Both the position numbers and the translations under genes were made by a program. Source: Mycolicibacterium aurum (GTDB taxonomy: Bacteria; Actinomycetota; Actinomycetes; Mycobacteriales; Mycobacteriaceae). From it: DNA of 64,000 nt. The notes below the pieces were generated by a model, which saw nothing but the letters and a program-made list of their open reading frames with translations, had not been told where the DNA came from and ran no database searches. The stretch's first letter is position 1; every line of letters starts with the position of its first letter. Shown piece by piece: positions 51,506-63,445 of the stretch. The DNA lies in contig NZ_LR134356.1 of the NCBI RefSeq assembly GCF_900637195.1, forward strand, positions 2,604,001-2,668,000. The letters run 5' to 3'.

Positions 51506-52084
51506 CTACGTCTCGTAGTAGGGGCGTGTCACCGGGATCAGCACCTCGTCGACGAGCCGGGTCACCACGTCGTCGTCGATGGCGTCACCGCTGATCAGCA
51601 GCCGGTGCCACAGCACGCTCTGGCCCAGTTCGCGTACCAGGTCCACCGGCACGTCGGCGCGCACCTCGCCGCGCTCGATCGCGCGCGCGAGAATCGCGTT
51701 CATCTGGTCTTTACGCATGCCGAGCACATCGGTGCGGAACGCCGCCGCCAGCTCGGGGTCGACGGCCACCGCCAGCGCCACCGACCGCATCGGCTGGGCA
51801 CTGTCCCCGGTGAACAGCGCTGCCCACCCACGCAGCACGGCGAGCATGTCGCCGCGGAAGCTGCCCGTGTCGGGACTGGGTATCGAGGTGGTGGCAATGC
51901 CGAGCAGGGTGTCACGCAGCAGTGCGCGCCGGTCGGGCCAGCGTCGATAGAGGACGGGCTTGCTGGTGTGGGCGGCCACGGCAACGGACTCCATGGTCAC
52001 CGCCTCGGGACCGTGCTCGGCGAGCAGCCGCAGTGCCGCCGCCTGGATCGCCGCATCGAGCGCCTCGCCGCGCCGCCTGCCCAT
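51506..52084 (-). CDS. TetR family transcriptional regulator
   Basis: A one-component repressor-type regulator. ATG 52084, with AAGGGAG just upstream, gives 192 residues; an in-frame ATG at 52102 and a longer frame to 52186 are also open. The DNA-binding domain is clear: RRRGEALDAAIQAAALRLLAEHG, then the helix-turn-helix TMESVAVAAHTSKPVLYRRWPDRRALLRDTL. The C-terminal ligand domain includes RSVALAVAVDPELAAAF and LVRELGQSVLWHRLLISG. It diverges from the PhlG-like hydrolase over a region with two operator-like 20-mers, so it most likely controls that gene and itself. These two genes are an insertion between ctaA and the ABC genes compared with M. tuberculosis. Confidence 0.9.
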   Translation of the reverse strand: MGRRRGEALDAAIQAAALRLLAEHGPEAVTMESVAVAAHTSKPVLYRRWPDRRALLRDTLLGIATTSIPSPDTGSFRGDMLAVLRGWAALFTGDSAQPMRSVALAVAVDPELAAAFRTDVLGMRKDQMNAILARAIERGEVRADVPVDLVRELGQSVLWHRLLISGDAIDDDVVTRLVDEVLIPVTRPYYET

Positions 52085-52189
52085 GCCGGGCTCCCTTCTC
52101 ATGCGCCGGTCCGCCGCGAGTGCACGGTGTCTGACGGATTTCGGCCGTTTCTCGTCATCAATCGTGCGCTCGTCGCGCCGGATCACCTG

Positions 52190-52209
52190 AAGAAACGCTT
52201 GCGTATCTT
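52190..52209. promoter_or_regulatory. operator-like 20-mer, copy 1
   Basis: AAGAAACG-N4-CGTATCTT, an imperfect palindrome (7 of 8 arm positions pair). The size and symmetry suit a TetR dimer. Confidence 0.65.
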
Positions 52210-52215
52210 AACACG

Positions 52216-52229
52216 GCAGCCTAGGCTGC
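52216..52229. promoter_or_regulatory. perfect 14-bp palindrome between the two operators
   Basis: GCAGCCTAGGCTGC is fully self-complementary and lies almost exactly midway between the two 20-mers. Its TAGGCT could also be a -10 hexamer on the plus strand (and its complement on the other), reading toward the hydrolase gene. Confidence 0.6.
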
Positions 52230-52233
52230 GAAT

Positions 52234-52253
52234 AAGAAACGAAAACGTATCTT
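52234..52253. promoter_or_regulatory. operator-like 20-mer, copy 2, next to the ribosome-binding site
   Basis: The same AAGAAACG-N4-CGTATCTT with a different spacer (AAAA). Its centre is 44 bp from the first, about four helical turns, and it ends directly before the GGAGG of the hydrolase gene (52254-52258). Confidence 0.65.
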
Positions 52254-52263
52254 GGAGGTTCTG

Positions 52264-52977
52264 ATGTCAATGCCGATGTCGCCAGCCCTGCCCGTCCTGT
52301 ATCCGATGCGCGCGGTGGACTCTGCGAACGTGCGGTTCACCGACTGCGGCCGTGGTCGCCGCCGGATCACCATCGATCACCGTCCCCTCGCCGGCGTGAC
52401 CCCGGCGATGCTGCTCGACTGGTTCACCCATCTCGGCGGGACCATGAAGTACGGCGGCGCCACTGTCGACCGCTACCTTGCCTGGCATCCGATCGATCAC
52501 ATCCGGTGGGAGCTGGCCCGTCCTGCGCCCGCCGGCGGGGCGGCGGAGGGGGCGCGGTTCCACATGGTGGAGGCGCTCGGTGCGCGGCCCGAGTTCACCG
52601 TGGACGAGGTCGCGCGCGTCGAGAAGCTCGACGAGACCGGGATCCGGCTGGTGCTGCGGATCGCGGGCGTGCCCGTCTTCCAACTCGAGCACACCTGGTC
52701 CGCCGGCGCCGACGGCGCCCATTACGTGACGGTGATGGATCTCGGTGTCCGCTCGCCGCTGCTGTGGCCGGTCAACCGGATGCTGCACCGGCGATTCCCG
52801 GCGGAGAAGGCGCGCGCGTGGGTCACGCACAACATCGAAGAGGTCGGCCGGCTGGAACACCTGTTGCCGGGGCTGGCCGAGCAGGACGGATCAGGTGAAT
52901 CTGAACCAGCGCAGCGCGCACAGCGCCGCGACGGCGCCCCACACCGCCAGCACGGCCAGGCCGAACCAGTCCACTGA
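52264..52977 (+). CDS. PhlG-like (diacetylphloroglucinol hydrolase family) protein
   Basis: A 237-residue protein resembling the DAPG hydrolase family. PhlG of Pseudomonas cuts a carbon-carbon bond of 2,4-diacetylphloroglucinol with a zinc ion held by two His and two Glu. Candidate ligands here are His75/His79 (AWHPIDHIRW), Glu103 (HMVEAL) and the H-x3-E pair His199/Glu203 (THNIEEVGRLEH). The ligand order H, E, H-x3-E is that of PhlG. ATG 52264 has GGAGG 5 nt before it. The last 29 codons run antisense to the ABC permease gene and look less conserved. Substrate unknown; other aromatic ketones or polyketides are possible. Confidence 0.7.
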   Translation: MSMPMSPALPVLYPMRAVDSANVRFTDCGRGRRRITIDHRPLAGVTPAMLLDWFTHLGGTMKYGGATVDRYLAWHPIDHIRWELARPAPAGGAAEGARFHMVEALGARPEFTVDEVARVEKLDETGIRLVLRIAGVPVFQLEHTWSAGADGAHYVTVMDLGVRSPLLWPVNRMLHRRFPAEKARAWVTHNIEEVGRLEHLLPGLAEQDGSGESEPAQRAQRRDGAPHRQHGQAEPVH

Positions 52978-53697
52978 CAGCGTCATCGCGCGGGAGAGGG
53001 CTTCGGTGAGCGCACCCGACGGCGTCAGCCGTGCCACCCACTGCACAGCGGTCGGGACCACGCCACCGGCGCCGCCCTCCAGCGTCAGCGCGCCCAGGCC
53101 GGCGAACACGAACCACAACAGGTTGGCGATCGCCAGCACGATCTCGGCGCGCAGCGTCCCGCCGAGCAGGAGGCCGAGCGCGGCGAACACGGCGGTGCCC
53201 AGCGCGATGATGACGGCGCCCAGCGCCAGACCCGCAAGCGGCGGACGCCAGCCGAGTGCAAACCCGATGGCGCCGAACAGGATCGACTGGAGGAACACCA
53301 CCGAGACCACTGCAAGCGACTTGCCCGCGATGATCCCCCAGACCGGGAGGGCGGTGGCGCCGAGGCGTTTGAGCGCGCCGTAGCGGCGGTCGAAGGCGAC
53401 CGCGATCGCCTGGCCGGTGAACGCCGTGGAGATCACGGCCAGCGCCATGATCGCGGGGACGAAGGTGCCCGCCCGGTCGGGCCCGAACGATCCGAGCGGC
53501 AGCAGGGTGAGGCCGACCAGCAGCGTGATCGGAATGAACATCGTCAGCAGCAGCTGCTCACCGTTGCGCAGAAGCAGGCGAATCTCGAGGCCGAACTGGG
53601 CGGCCAGCATCTTCGGCACCGCGGCAGGCCGTGGGTCGGGCGTGAACGTCCCCGGTGCGAAACGGTTTCCCGCCGCTCGTGAATTCGGCGGAGTCAT
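52891..53697 (-). CDS. ABC-2 type transporter permease (Rv1457c-like)
   Basis: A 268-residue membrane subunit of an exporter, with six helices after an N-terminal amphipathic segment (MLAAQFGLEIRLLLRNGEQLLLTMFIPITLL). FVPAIMALAVISTAFTGQAIAVAFDRRYGALKRLGATALPVW is the typical ABC-2 cytoplasmic loop region, and RLTPSGALTEALSRAM precedes the last helix. It overlaps the ATPase gene by 4 nt, so the two form one transporter. In M. tuberculosis the pair sits between ctaA and mptB (from memory). Substrate unknown. Its 3' end overlaps the hydrolase gene by 87 nt on the other strand. Confidence 0.9.
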   Translation of the reverse strand: MTPPNSRAAGNRFAPGTFTPDPRPAAVPKMLAAQFGLEIRLLLRNGEQLLLTMFIPITLLVGLTLLPLGSFGPDRAGTFVPAIMALAVISTAFTGQAIAVAFDRRYGALKRLGATALPVWGIIAGKSLAVVSVVFLQSILFGAIGFALGWRPPLAGLALGAVIIALGTAVFAALGLLLGGTLRAEIVLAIANLLWFVFAGLGALTLEGGAGGVVPTAVQWVARLTPSGALTEALSRAMTLSVDWFGLAVLAVWGAVAALCALRWFRFT

Positions 53698-54626
53698 TTC
53701 CGTAGCTCCCGTCCGGTCAGTTCGAGGAACACGTCCTCAAGGCTGCGCTGCTCCACCCGCATGTCCGTGGCGAGCACGTCCAGACGGGCGCACCACGCGG
53801 TGACCGTGGCAAGCACCTGAGGGTCGATGTGCCCTTCCACGAGATACTCACCCGGCGCGGTCTCGACCGCTCGGTAGGCCTCCGGCAGCGCCGAGATGAG
53901 CAGTGAAAGATCGAGCATCCGCGGTGCACGGAACCGCAGCTGGTTCTCGGCGCCGCTGCGCATCAGTTCCGCGGGGGTGCCGGTCGCGACCGCAGCTCCG
54001 TTGTCGATGATCAGGATCCGGTCGGCGAGTTCCTCGGCCTCCGCGAGCTGATGCGTGGTCAGCACGACCGTCACGCCGTCGCGGCGCAGCGCGTCGATCA
54101 ACTCCCACACCACGATTCGTGCGTGCGCGTCCATCCCCGCGGTCGGTTCGTCGAGGAACACCAGCTCGGGACGGCCCACCACGGCGCATGCAAGCGCGAG
54201 TCGTTGCTGCTGTCCACCCGACAGTCGCCGGTAGGTGGTGCGGGCGGAGTCGGTCAGACCCAGTGTGTCCAGCAGCCATTGAGGATCGAGCGGGTTCGCG
54301 GCGTACGAGGCGACGAGGTCGAGCATCTCGCCCGCGCGGGCAGCGGGATAGGCGCCGCCACCCTGCAGCATCACGCCGGTCCGGGCCCGCACCTCGGCGT
54401 TGTCGGCGACCGGGTCCAAGCCCAGGATCCGGATCGAACCGGAGTCCGGCTTCATGAACCCCTCGCACATCTCGACGGTCGTCGTCTTGCCCGCGCCGTT
54501 GGGCCCGAGCAGCGCGAACACCTCCGCGGCCTGGACGTCGAGATCGAGGTCCGCCACGGCGGTGGTGGATCCGTACCGCTTGCTGACCCCACGCAGCAAC
54601 ACGGGCGGGGCGGGCACGGAGGTCAC
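53694..54626 (-). CDS. ABC transporter ATP-binding protein (Rv1458c-like)
   Basis: The ATPase partner of the ABC-2 permease, 310 residues. Walker A is GPNGAGKTTT, the Q-loop is in GVMLQGGGAYPAA, the signature is RRLSGGQQQRLALA, Walker B is ELVFLDEPTAGMD, and the switch His is in VVLTTHQLAEAEELAD. A C-terminal extension of about 80 residues resembles the DrrA-type domain of drug and lipid exporters. GTG 54626 overlaps the mptB stop by 4 nt, so mptB, ATPase and permease are one transcript. Confidence 0.94.
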   Translation of the reverse strand: MTSVPAPPVLLRGVSKRYGSTTAVADLDLDVQAAEVFALLGPNGAGKTTTVEMCEGFMKPDSGSIRILGLDPVADNAEVRARTGVMLQGGGAYPAARAGEMLDLVASYAANPLDPQWLLDTLGLTDSARTTYRRLSGGQQQRLALACAVVGRPELVFLDEPTAGMDAHARIVVWELIDALRRDGVTVVLTTHQLAEAEELADRILIIDNGAAVATGTPAELMRSGAENQLRFRAPRMLDLSLLISALPEAYRAVETAPGEYLVEGHIDPQVLATVTAWCARLDVLATDMRVEQRSLEDVFLELTGRELRK

Positions 54627-56311
54627 GGAGACTCAGCGTAGGCGTCGGGCTTCGCAGTCGGTGGCGCCGGTGGCTGCGAGGGTTCCTCGGGCGGCTCGTC
54701 GGGCAGCGGCCGCCACGGCAGCCTGCGATAGGTCAGCCCGACAAGCAGAAGCAGAATCACGGTGCTGGCCAACGTCGCCAGCGCGATCTGGAACAGCGCG
54801 AACCGATCACCGTTGGCCGTCGGACCGAAGATGCCGACGACCAGGGTGAAGACGATTGCGGTGATCCGGAAGCGGGGCCGGGTCGCCCACGCCGCGAGCG
54901 GGATGATTGCCCACAGCACGTACCACGGCTGCACCACGGGGAAGAGCAGCAGGGTCGCGCCCAGCGCGACGCCCAGGCCGCCGACCGGATGGAGGCGGCC
55001 GCGCAGCACCGCGAACAGCAGCCAGAGGACGATCACCGCGATGAGGCTCACACCCATGGCGCGGGTCAGCGCCAGGATCGCGGTGGTGTGGTCGCCCAGG
55101 CCGAGCAGAATCCCGATCTGCCCAGTGCCCAGCGCGAGCAGGGTGGGGGGAGACATCCAGCTGCGCACGACGTTGGCGGTGCCGAGCGTGAACAACCAGC
55201 CGAAGCCGAGCCCGCTGGCCCAGCCGATCAGGGCCATCACTGCCAGCGCGACCGCGCCCAGCGCACCGCTGGCGATGAGCAGGGCCTTGACGGTGCCACC
55301 CCACCGGTGCGCCAGCGCCATCGCGACGAATCCCAGCGCCAGCAGTGACGGCAATTTGACCTGTGAGGACAGCGTGATGAGCACGGTCCCGGTGAGCAAT
55401 GCCGCCATCGGGTACCACCGCGCCCACTGGACCCGGACGCGCGGCCAGGTCAGCGGGCGCGGGATCAGCGGCGCCGCCGCGTCTATCCCGCGCAGCGCGA
55501 ACTCGGTACCCGCCAGCATCAGCCCCAGCATCAGGGCCTCGTTGTGGATACCGGCGACCAGGTGCATGAAGAGCAACGGGTTGGCCGGCCCCAGCCAGAG
55601 CGCGCTGACCTCGGCCACCCCGCAGCGGCGGGCCAGGCGCGGAGTGGCCCAGACGATCATCCCGACACCGAGAAGCACCACCAGCCGGTGAAAGAGCACG
55701 GCCTCGACGATGTTCTCCCCGGTCAACTGCGAGATCCCGCGCCCGATCCAGAGGAACAACGGTCCGTAGGGGGCCGGGGTGTCCCGCCACATGCTCGGTA
55801 CCGACAGCGTGAAGACATGGTCGAGGCCCAGCCCCGGGGCGGGTCCGACCTTGTAGGGATCGTTGCCCTGCAGCGAGATCTCGCTCTGCGCCAGATAGGA
55901 GTAGACGTCCTTGCTGTACATGGGCGGCGCGATCAGCAACGGAATGGCCCACAGCAGCAGGGTGTGGTCGATCTGGCCGCGGGTCATCTTGCGTTCGCCG
56001 AGGGTGAATCGGCCCAGCATCAGCCAGGCCAGGGCCATCATGACCGCGCCGGTTGTCGTCATCGTCAGCGAAACCGTCGCGATGCGCGACGGCAGATTGA
56101 GCAGCCGGACGCCGAAGGTCGGGTCCTGGACCACCGGTCGCGCCCCGGCGCCCAGTGCACCGATCGCCATCAGCACCGTGCCGGTCGCTCCGAAGATGCG
56201 CGTCCGGCGCATCGCGACCAGTTCGGCACGGCGCAGTGGGATACCGACGGTGCGCTCATCGCCGTGCAGGCCGGCGATCGACCTGCTGAGGGAGTGCTGG
56301 CGGGCTGCCAC
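54623..56311 (-). CDS. mptB: alpha-(1->6)-mannopyranosyltransferase MptB
   Basis: A polyprenyl-phosphate-mannose-dependent GT-C glycosyltransferase that builds the proximal mannan core of lipomannan and lipoarabinomannan. The 562-residue protein has about a dozen membrane helices. The first extracytoplasmic loop has the acidic GT-C motif in YSKDVYSYLAQSEISLQGNDPYKVGP, and the conserved WLGPANPLLFMHLVAGIHNEALMLGL follows. A Pro-rich cytoplasmic tail ends the protein. GTG 56311 lies 6 nt after a TACGCT hexamer. It corresponds to Rv1459c. Confidence 0.93.
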   Translation of the reverse strand: MAARQHSLSRSIAGLHGDERTVGIPLRRAELVAMRRTRIFGATGTVLMAIGALGAGARPVVQDPTFGVRLLNLPSRIATVSLTMTTTGAVMMALAWLMLGRFTLGERKMTRGQIDHTLLLWAIPLLIAPPMYSKDVYSYLAQSEISLQGNDPYKVGPAPGLGLDHVFTLSVPSMWRDTPAPYGPLFLWIGRGISQLTGENIVEAVLFHRLVVLLGVGMIVWATPRLARRCGVAEVSALWLGPANPLLFMHLVAGIHNEALMLGLMLAGTEFALRGIDAAAPLIPRPLTWPRVRVQWARWYPMAALLTGTVLITLSSQVKLPSLLALGFVAMALAHRWGGTVKALLIASGALGAVALAVMALIGWASGLGFGWLFTLGTANVVRSWMSPPTLLALGTGQIGILLGLGDHTTAILALTRAMGVSLIAVIVLWLLFAVLRGRLHPVGGLGVALGATLLLFPVVQPWYVLWAIIPLAAWATRPRFRITAIVFTLVVGIFGPTANGDRFALFQIALATLASTVILLLLVGLTYRRLPWRPLPDEPPEEPSQPPAPPTAKPDAYAESP

Positions 56312-56317
56312 GAAGGC

Positions 56318-56323
56318 AGCGTA
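56318..56323 (-). promoter_or_regulatory. -10 hexamer TACGCT, leaderless mptB operon promoter
   Basis: On the minus strand TACGCT ends 6 nt before GTG 56311. Confidence 0.5.
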
Positions 56324-56420
56324 GCGGTCGCCTATTCCCGGGATTCGTGGAGAATCGGTGTGACTATTGCGACGCCGCCGCTAAGGGTCCCCTTGCTGGA
56401 CCCGGTTGGGTAATTGCGTC

Positions 56421-56435
56421 ACACTGGTGTTGTGA
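56421..56435 (+). promoter_or_regulatory. SufR operator ACACT-N5-TGTGA overlapping the sufR start
   Basis: ACACTGGTGTTGTGA matches the palindrome reported for SufR binding in front of the M. tuberculosis suf operon (ACACT-N5-TGTGA). The GTG start codon of sufR (56432-56434) lies inside its right arm, so bound SufR would cover the start of transcription. This points to autorepression by holo-SufR. Confidence 0.75.
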
Positions 56436-57139
56436 AAATCCGTCCCGGCAACTCGACTGCGCCCACGCCGGCGCCGTCCGTTGCTGCCGACGGTGACACC
56501 AGGGGCGCGATCATCAAGCTCCTGCTGGAATCCGGCCCCACCACCGCAGGCCACATCGGCGAACGTCTCGGTTTGTCCGCCGCGGGCGTGCGCAGGCACC
56601 TCGACGCCCTCATCGACGCGGGGGACGCGCAGGCCAACGCTGCTGCCGCGTGGCAGCAGGAGGGGCGGGGCAGGCCGGCCAAGCGCTATCAGCTGACGGC
56701 CGCCGGCCGCGCGAAACTCCAGCACACCTACGACGACCTCGCCTCCGCGGCGATGCGTCAGCTCCGTGAGATCGGTGGCGACGACGCCGTCCGGACCTTC
56801 GCCCGCAGGCGGATCGACACCATCCTCGCCACGGTCGAACCCGCCGGTGGTCCCGCAGACGACGACGTGGAGGCAGCGGCCGACCGGATCGCCGACGCGC
56901 TCAGTGTCGCCGGTTATGCCACCACCACCACGCGTGTCACCGGTCCCGCCAACGGTGTCCAGATCTGTCAGCACCATTGCCCGGTCTCGCACGTCGCCGA
57001 GGAGTTCCCCGAGCTGTGCGAGGCCGAACAGCAGGCGATGGCCGAGGTGCTGGGTACTCACGTCCAACGACTGGCAACGATCGTCAACGGCGATTGTGCC
57101 TGCACCACCCACGTCCCACTGAGCCCGGCCGGACGGTAG
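56432..57139 (+). CDS. sufR: iron-sulfur cluster-sensing repressor SufR
   Basis: A DeoR/ArsR-like winged-helix repressor that carries a [4Fe-4S] cluster and controls the suf operon. From GTG 56432 it has 235 residues. The HTH is [34 protein letters not shown]. The cluster-binding region has Cys near residues 179, 183 and 196 ([19 protein letters not shown]), with further Cys in [16 protein letters not shown] 56414 in the same frame would add six residues, but the operator position favours the GTG. sufB follows after 73 nt with an AAGGAG site. Confidence 0.92.
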   Translation: MKIRPGNSTAPTPAPSVAADGDTRGAIIKLLLESGPTTAGHIGERLGLSAAGVRRHLDALIDAGDAQANAAAAWQQEGRGRPAKRYQLTAAGRAKLQHTYDDLASAAMRQLREIGGDDAVRTFARRRIDTILATVEPAGGPADDDVEAAADRIADALSVAGYATTTTRVTGPANGVQICQHHCPVSHVAEEFPELCEAEQQAMAEVLGTHVQRLATIVNGDCACTTHVPLSPAGR

Positions 57140-57212
57140 ACGACCAGACGCACAACCCTCCGGCACACAGCCCACGCCGGGGGCACGACAACAGCAGAAG
57201 GAGTGTGTCGCA

Positions 57213-58652
<1,440 letters not shown>

Positions 58653-58654
58653 CA

Positions 58655-59835
58655 GTGACTCAGAATCTGACTGAAGCAGCCGAAGGGATCATCCGCAACA
58701 AGGGCGAGCTGTTCTCGTCCTTCGATGTCAATGCCTTCGAGGTGCCCGGCGGCCGCGACGAGTTGTGGCGGTTCACTCCGCTGAAGCGACTGCGTGGTCT
58801 GCACGACGGCTCCGCGGTCGCCACGGGTACCGCGACCATCGAGGTCAACGGGGGTCCCGGCGTCACCGTGGACACCGTCCAGCGCGGCGACCAACGGCTC
58901 GGCCAGGGCGGGGTGCCCTCCGACCGCGTTGCCGCCCAGGCGTTTTCGGCGTTCGACTCCGCGACGGTCGTCACCGTGGCGCGCAACACCGAGGTGGCCG
59001 AACCGATCGAGATCGGCATCACCGGACCCGGTGAGGGCCAGGTCGCGTACGGGCACCTGCAGATCCGCGTCGAAGAACTGGCCCGCGCCATCGTCGTCGT
59101 CGATCTGCGGGGCAGCGGAACCTACGCCGACAACGTCGAGATCATCGTCGGTGACTCGGCGGGCCTCGGCGTGATCTGGATCGCCGACTGGGCCGACGAC
59201 ACGGTGCATGTCAGTGCCCACCACGCGAAACTCGGCAAGGACGCGGTGTTGGGACACGTCAACGTGACGCTCGGCGGGGACGTCGTGCGGACCACGGCCG
59301 CAGTGCGTTTCACCGGGCCCGGCGGCGACGCCAAGATGCTCGGCACGTACTTCGCCGACGACGGCCAGCACTTCGAGTCGCGCCTCCTGGTCGACCACGC
59401 GCAGCCGAACTGCAAGTCCGATGTGTTGTACAAGGGTGCGCTGCAAGGTGATCCGGATTCGGACAAGCCCGATGCGCACACCGTGTGGATCGGCGACGTG
59501 TTGATCCGCGCCGCTGCCACCGGGACCGACACCTTCGAGGTGAACCGGAACCTGGTACTCACCGACGGTGCCCGCGCCGATTCCGTGCCGAACCTGGAGA
59601 TCGAGACCGGCGAAATCGTCGGTGCCGGACATGCCAGCGCCACGGGACGTTTCGACGACGAGCAGTTGTTCTACCTCATGTGCCGGGGCATTCCCGAAGC
59701 CCAGGCCCGCCGCCTGGTGGTACGCGGTTTCTTCGGCGAGATCATCGCCAAGATCGCCGTCCCCGCCGTGCGTGAGCGCCTCACCGACGCCATCGAACGC
59801 GAACTAGCTATCACGGAATCGAAAGCAGCCCAGTA

Positions 59836-59836
<1 letters not shown>
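58655..59836 (+). CDS. sufD: Fe-S cluster assembly protein SufD
   Basis: The SufB paralogue of the SufBC2D complex, needed for iron acquisition by the scaffold. The 393-residue beta-helix protein begins with a variable N-terminal part (FDVNAFEVPGGRDELWRFTPLKRLRG), has WADDTVHVSAHHAKLGKDAVLGHVNV in the middle, and ends with AGHASATGRFDDEQLFYLMCRGIPEAQARRLVVRGFFGEII, which includes the conserved His. GTG start; its last base is the first of the sufC ATG (TAATG). Confidence 0.95.
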
Positions 59837-61855
<2,019 letters not shown>

Positions 61856-61864
61856 GTATCCACG

Positions 61865-62326
61865 ATGCGGCTCGAGCAGATCTACCAGGAAGTGATCCTG
61901 GACCACTACAAGCACCCGCACCGGCGGGGACTGCGGGAACCGTTCGCCGCCGAGGTGCACCACGTCAATCCCACGTGTGGCGATGAAGTCACGCTGCGGG
62001 TGTCGCTCTCTGACGACGGCGACACCGTCACCGACATCTCCTACGACGGCCAGGGATGTTCGATCAGCCAGGCGTCCACGTCGGTGCTCACCGACCAGGT
62101 GATCGGACAGAGTGTCGGGGATGCGCTCAAGACGGTGGCGGCGTTCTCGGAGATGGTGTCGTCCCGCGGAAAGATCGACGGCGACGAAGATGTACTGGGC
62201 GACGGCATCGCCTTCGCCGGGGTTTCCAAGTACCCGGCACGGGTCAAGTGTGCGTTGCTGGGCTGGACAGCGTTCAAAGCGGCGCTGGCCGATGCTCACA
62301 CGACTGATAGTCCTGAGGAGAACTGA
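61865..62326 (+). CDS. sufU: SufU zinc-dependent sulfurtransferase
   Basis: An IscU-like protein that accepts persulfide from SufS. The 153 residues show LEQIYQEVILDHYKHPHRRG and the three zinc-ligand cysteines in HVNPTCGDEVTL, YDGQGCSISQASTSVL and RVKCALLGWTAFKAAL; the Asp of CGDE is the fourth ligand. ATG 61865 is 9 nt after sufS. The stop overlaps the sufT start (TGATG). Confidence 0.95.
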   Translation: MRLEQIYQEVILDHYKHPHRRGLREPFAAEVHHVNPTCGDEVTLRVSLSDDGDTVTDISYDGQGCSISQASTSVLTDQVIGQSVGDALKTVAAFSEMVSSRGKIDGDEDVLGDGIAFAGVSKYPARVKCALLGWTAFKAALADAHTTDSPEEN

Positions 62327-62664
62327 TGACTGCACCCAATGACGAGCTGCTCGCCGACATCGAGGAGGCCATGCGCGACGTCGTCGATCCCGAGCTCGGG
62401 ATCAATGTCGTGGACCTCGGCCTCGTCTACGGCGTAGGGGTCGAGGACGGCGACGCCGGTCAGGTCGCGCTGATCGACATGACCCTCACCTCGGCAGCCT
62501 GCCCGTTGACCGACGTGATCGAGGACCAGACCCGCACGGCGCTTGTCGGCGCCAGCCTGGTCAACGACATCAAGATCAACTGGGTGTGGAACCCGCCGTG
62601 GGGCCCCGACAAGATCACCGATGACGGCCGCGAACAACTGAGGGCGCTGGGCTTCACGGTCTAG
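62326..62664 (+). CDS. sufT: SufT (DUF59/MIP18 family) Fe-S maturation protein
   Basis: A small MIP18-family protein helping Fe-S cluster maturation or transfer, especially when demand is high. The 112 residues contain AMRDVVDPELGINVVDLGLVYGV, MTLTSAACPLTDVIEDQ (with the conserved Cys) and NWVWNPPWGPDKITDDGREQLRALGF. It closes the suf operon as in M. tuberculosis (Rv1466). Its last 11 nt overlap the end of the convergent oxygenase gene. Confidence 0.95.
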   Translation: MTAPNDELLADIEEAMRDVVDPELGINVVDLGLVYGVGVEDGDAGQVALIDMTLTSAACPLTDVIEDQTRTALVGASLVNDIKINWVWNPPWGPDKITDDGREQLRALGFTV

Positions 62665-63445
62665 GTCTCGGAGGGGCGCCCGCGTCGGTCACCATGCCGC
62701 GGTGCATCACCCTGTCGCCGACGACGCCGGAATGGTCCGCCCGGTGCATCACACAGCGGTTGTCCCATATCACGACATCGCCGGCGGACCACTCGTGCCG
62801 AAGAACGTTGTCGGGGCGGGTGGACATCTCGAACAGGTTCGCGATCGTCCGCGCCGACTGCTCCGGTGACATGCCGCTGATCGAGATACACCGTTTCGGC
62901 GTCGACAGATACAGCGAGGTCCGGCCGTTGACCGGATGTCGTCGCAGCAGCTGGTGCTCGGCGCGTGACTCGTCGTCCTCGCTCAGAGAGACACCGGTCG
63001 CCACATGGGTCACGACGCGCCCCGCCAGGTCGGCCCGGACATCTTCGGGCAGCGTGTCACCGGCCCGGTACTGGTTGCTGAACAGCGTCTGGCCACCCCG
63101 GGCGGGTATCGCCACCGCGCGCAGCGCGGTGTAGGCGGGCGGCACGCGCACATAGCTGGTGTCGACGTGGAAACTCGACCGCGGGGGACGGCTGCGGCCC
63201 ACATTGCTGACCACGTTCAACTCGGGATGGGTGGGCACCGGCGTCTCGCCTGTGGTGAAGACGATGTCGCCGAAACTACGAAGGAACCGCACAAGCGCGT
63301 CATCGTCGGCCGCCTGGTTGCGCAGGATCAGGACGCCGTGGTCGGCCAGCAGCTCACGCAGCCGGCTCACGTGCCGACGGTCCAGAGAATCGACACGGAC
63401 CCCGGTCACGTTGGCGCCCAACGGGTTCAGGACGGTGACGCGCAC
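62654..63445 (-). CDS. TauD/TfdA-family Fe(II)/2-oxoglutarate dioxygenase
   Basis: A 263-residue cupin-fold oxygenase. The facial triad is visible: His93 and Asp95 in SSFHVDTSYV and His234 in DNRCVMHRADHS, with an Arg about 15 residues later (DRVMHRG) for 2-oxoglutarate. ALRAVAIPARGGQTLFSNQYRA is also typical of TauD-like enzymes. GTG 63445 lies inside the end of the ATP-grasp gene (19-nt overlap), so the two are translated together. The pairing suggests hydroxylation or desaturation of an amino acid or peptide made by the ligase. The substrate is unknown. Not part of the suf system. Confidence 0.88.
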   Translation of the reverse strand: MRVTVLNPLGANVTGVRVDSLDRRHVSRLRELLADHGVLILRNQAADDDALVRFLRSFGDIVFTTGETPVPTHPELNVVSNVGRSRPPRSSFHVDTSYVRVPPAYTALRAVAIPARGGQTLFSNQYRAGDTLPEDVRADLAGRVVTHVATGVSLSEDDESRAEHQLLRRHPVNGRTSLYLSTPKRCISISGMSPEQSARTIANLFEMSTRPDNVLRHEWSAGDVVIWDNRCVMHRADHSGVVGDRVMHRGMVTDAGAPPRPRP

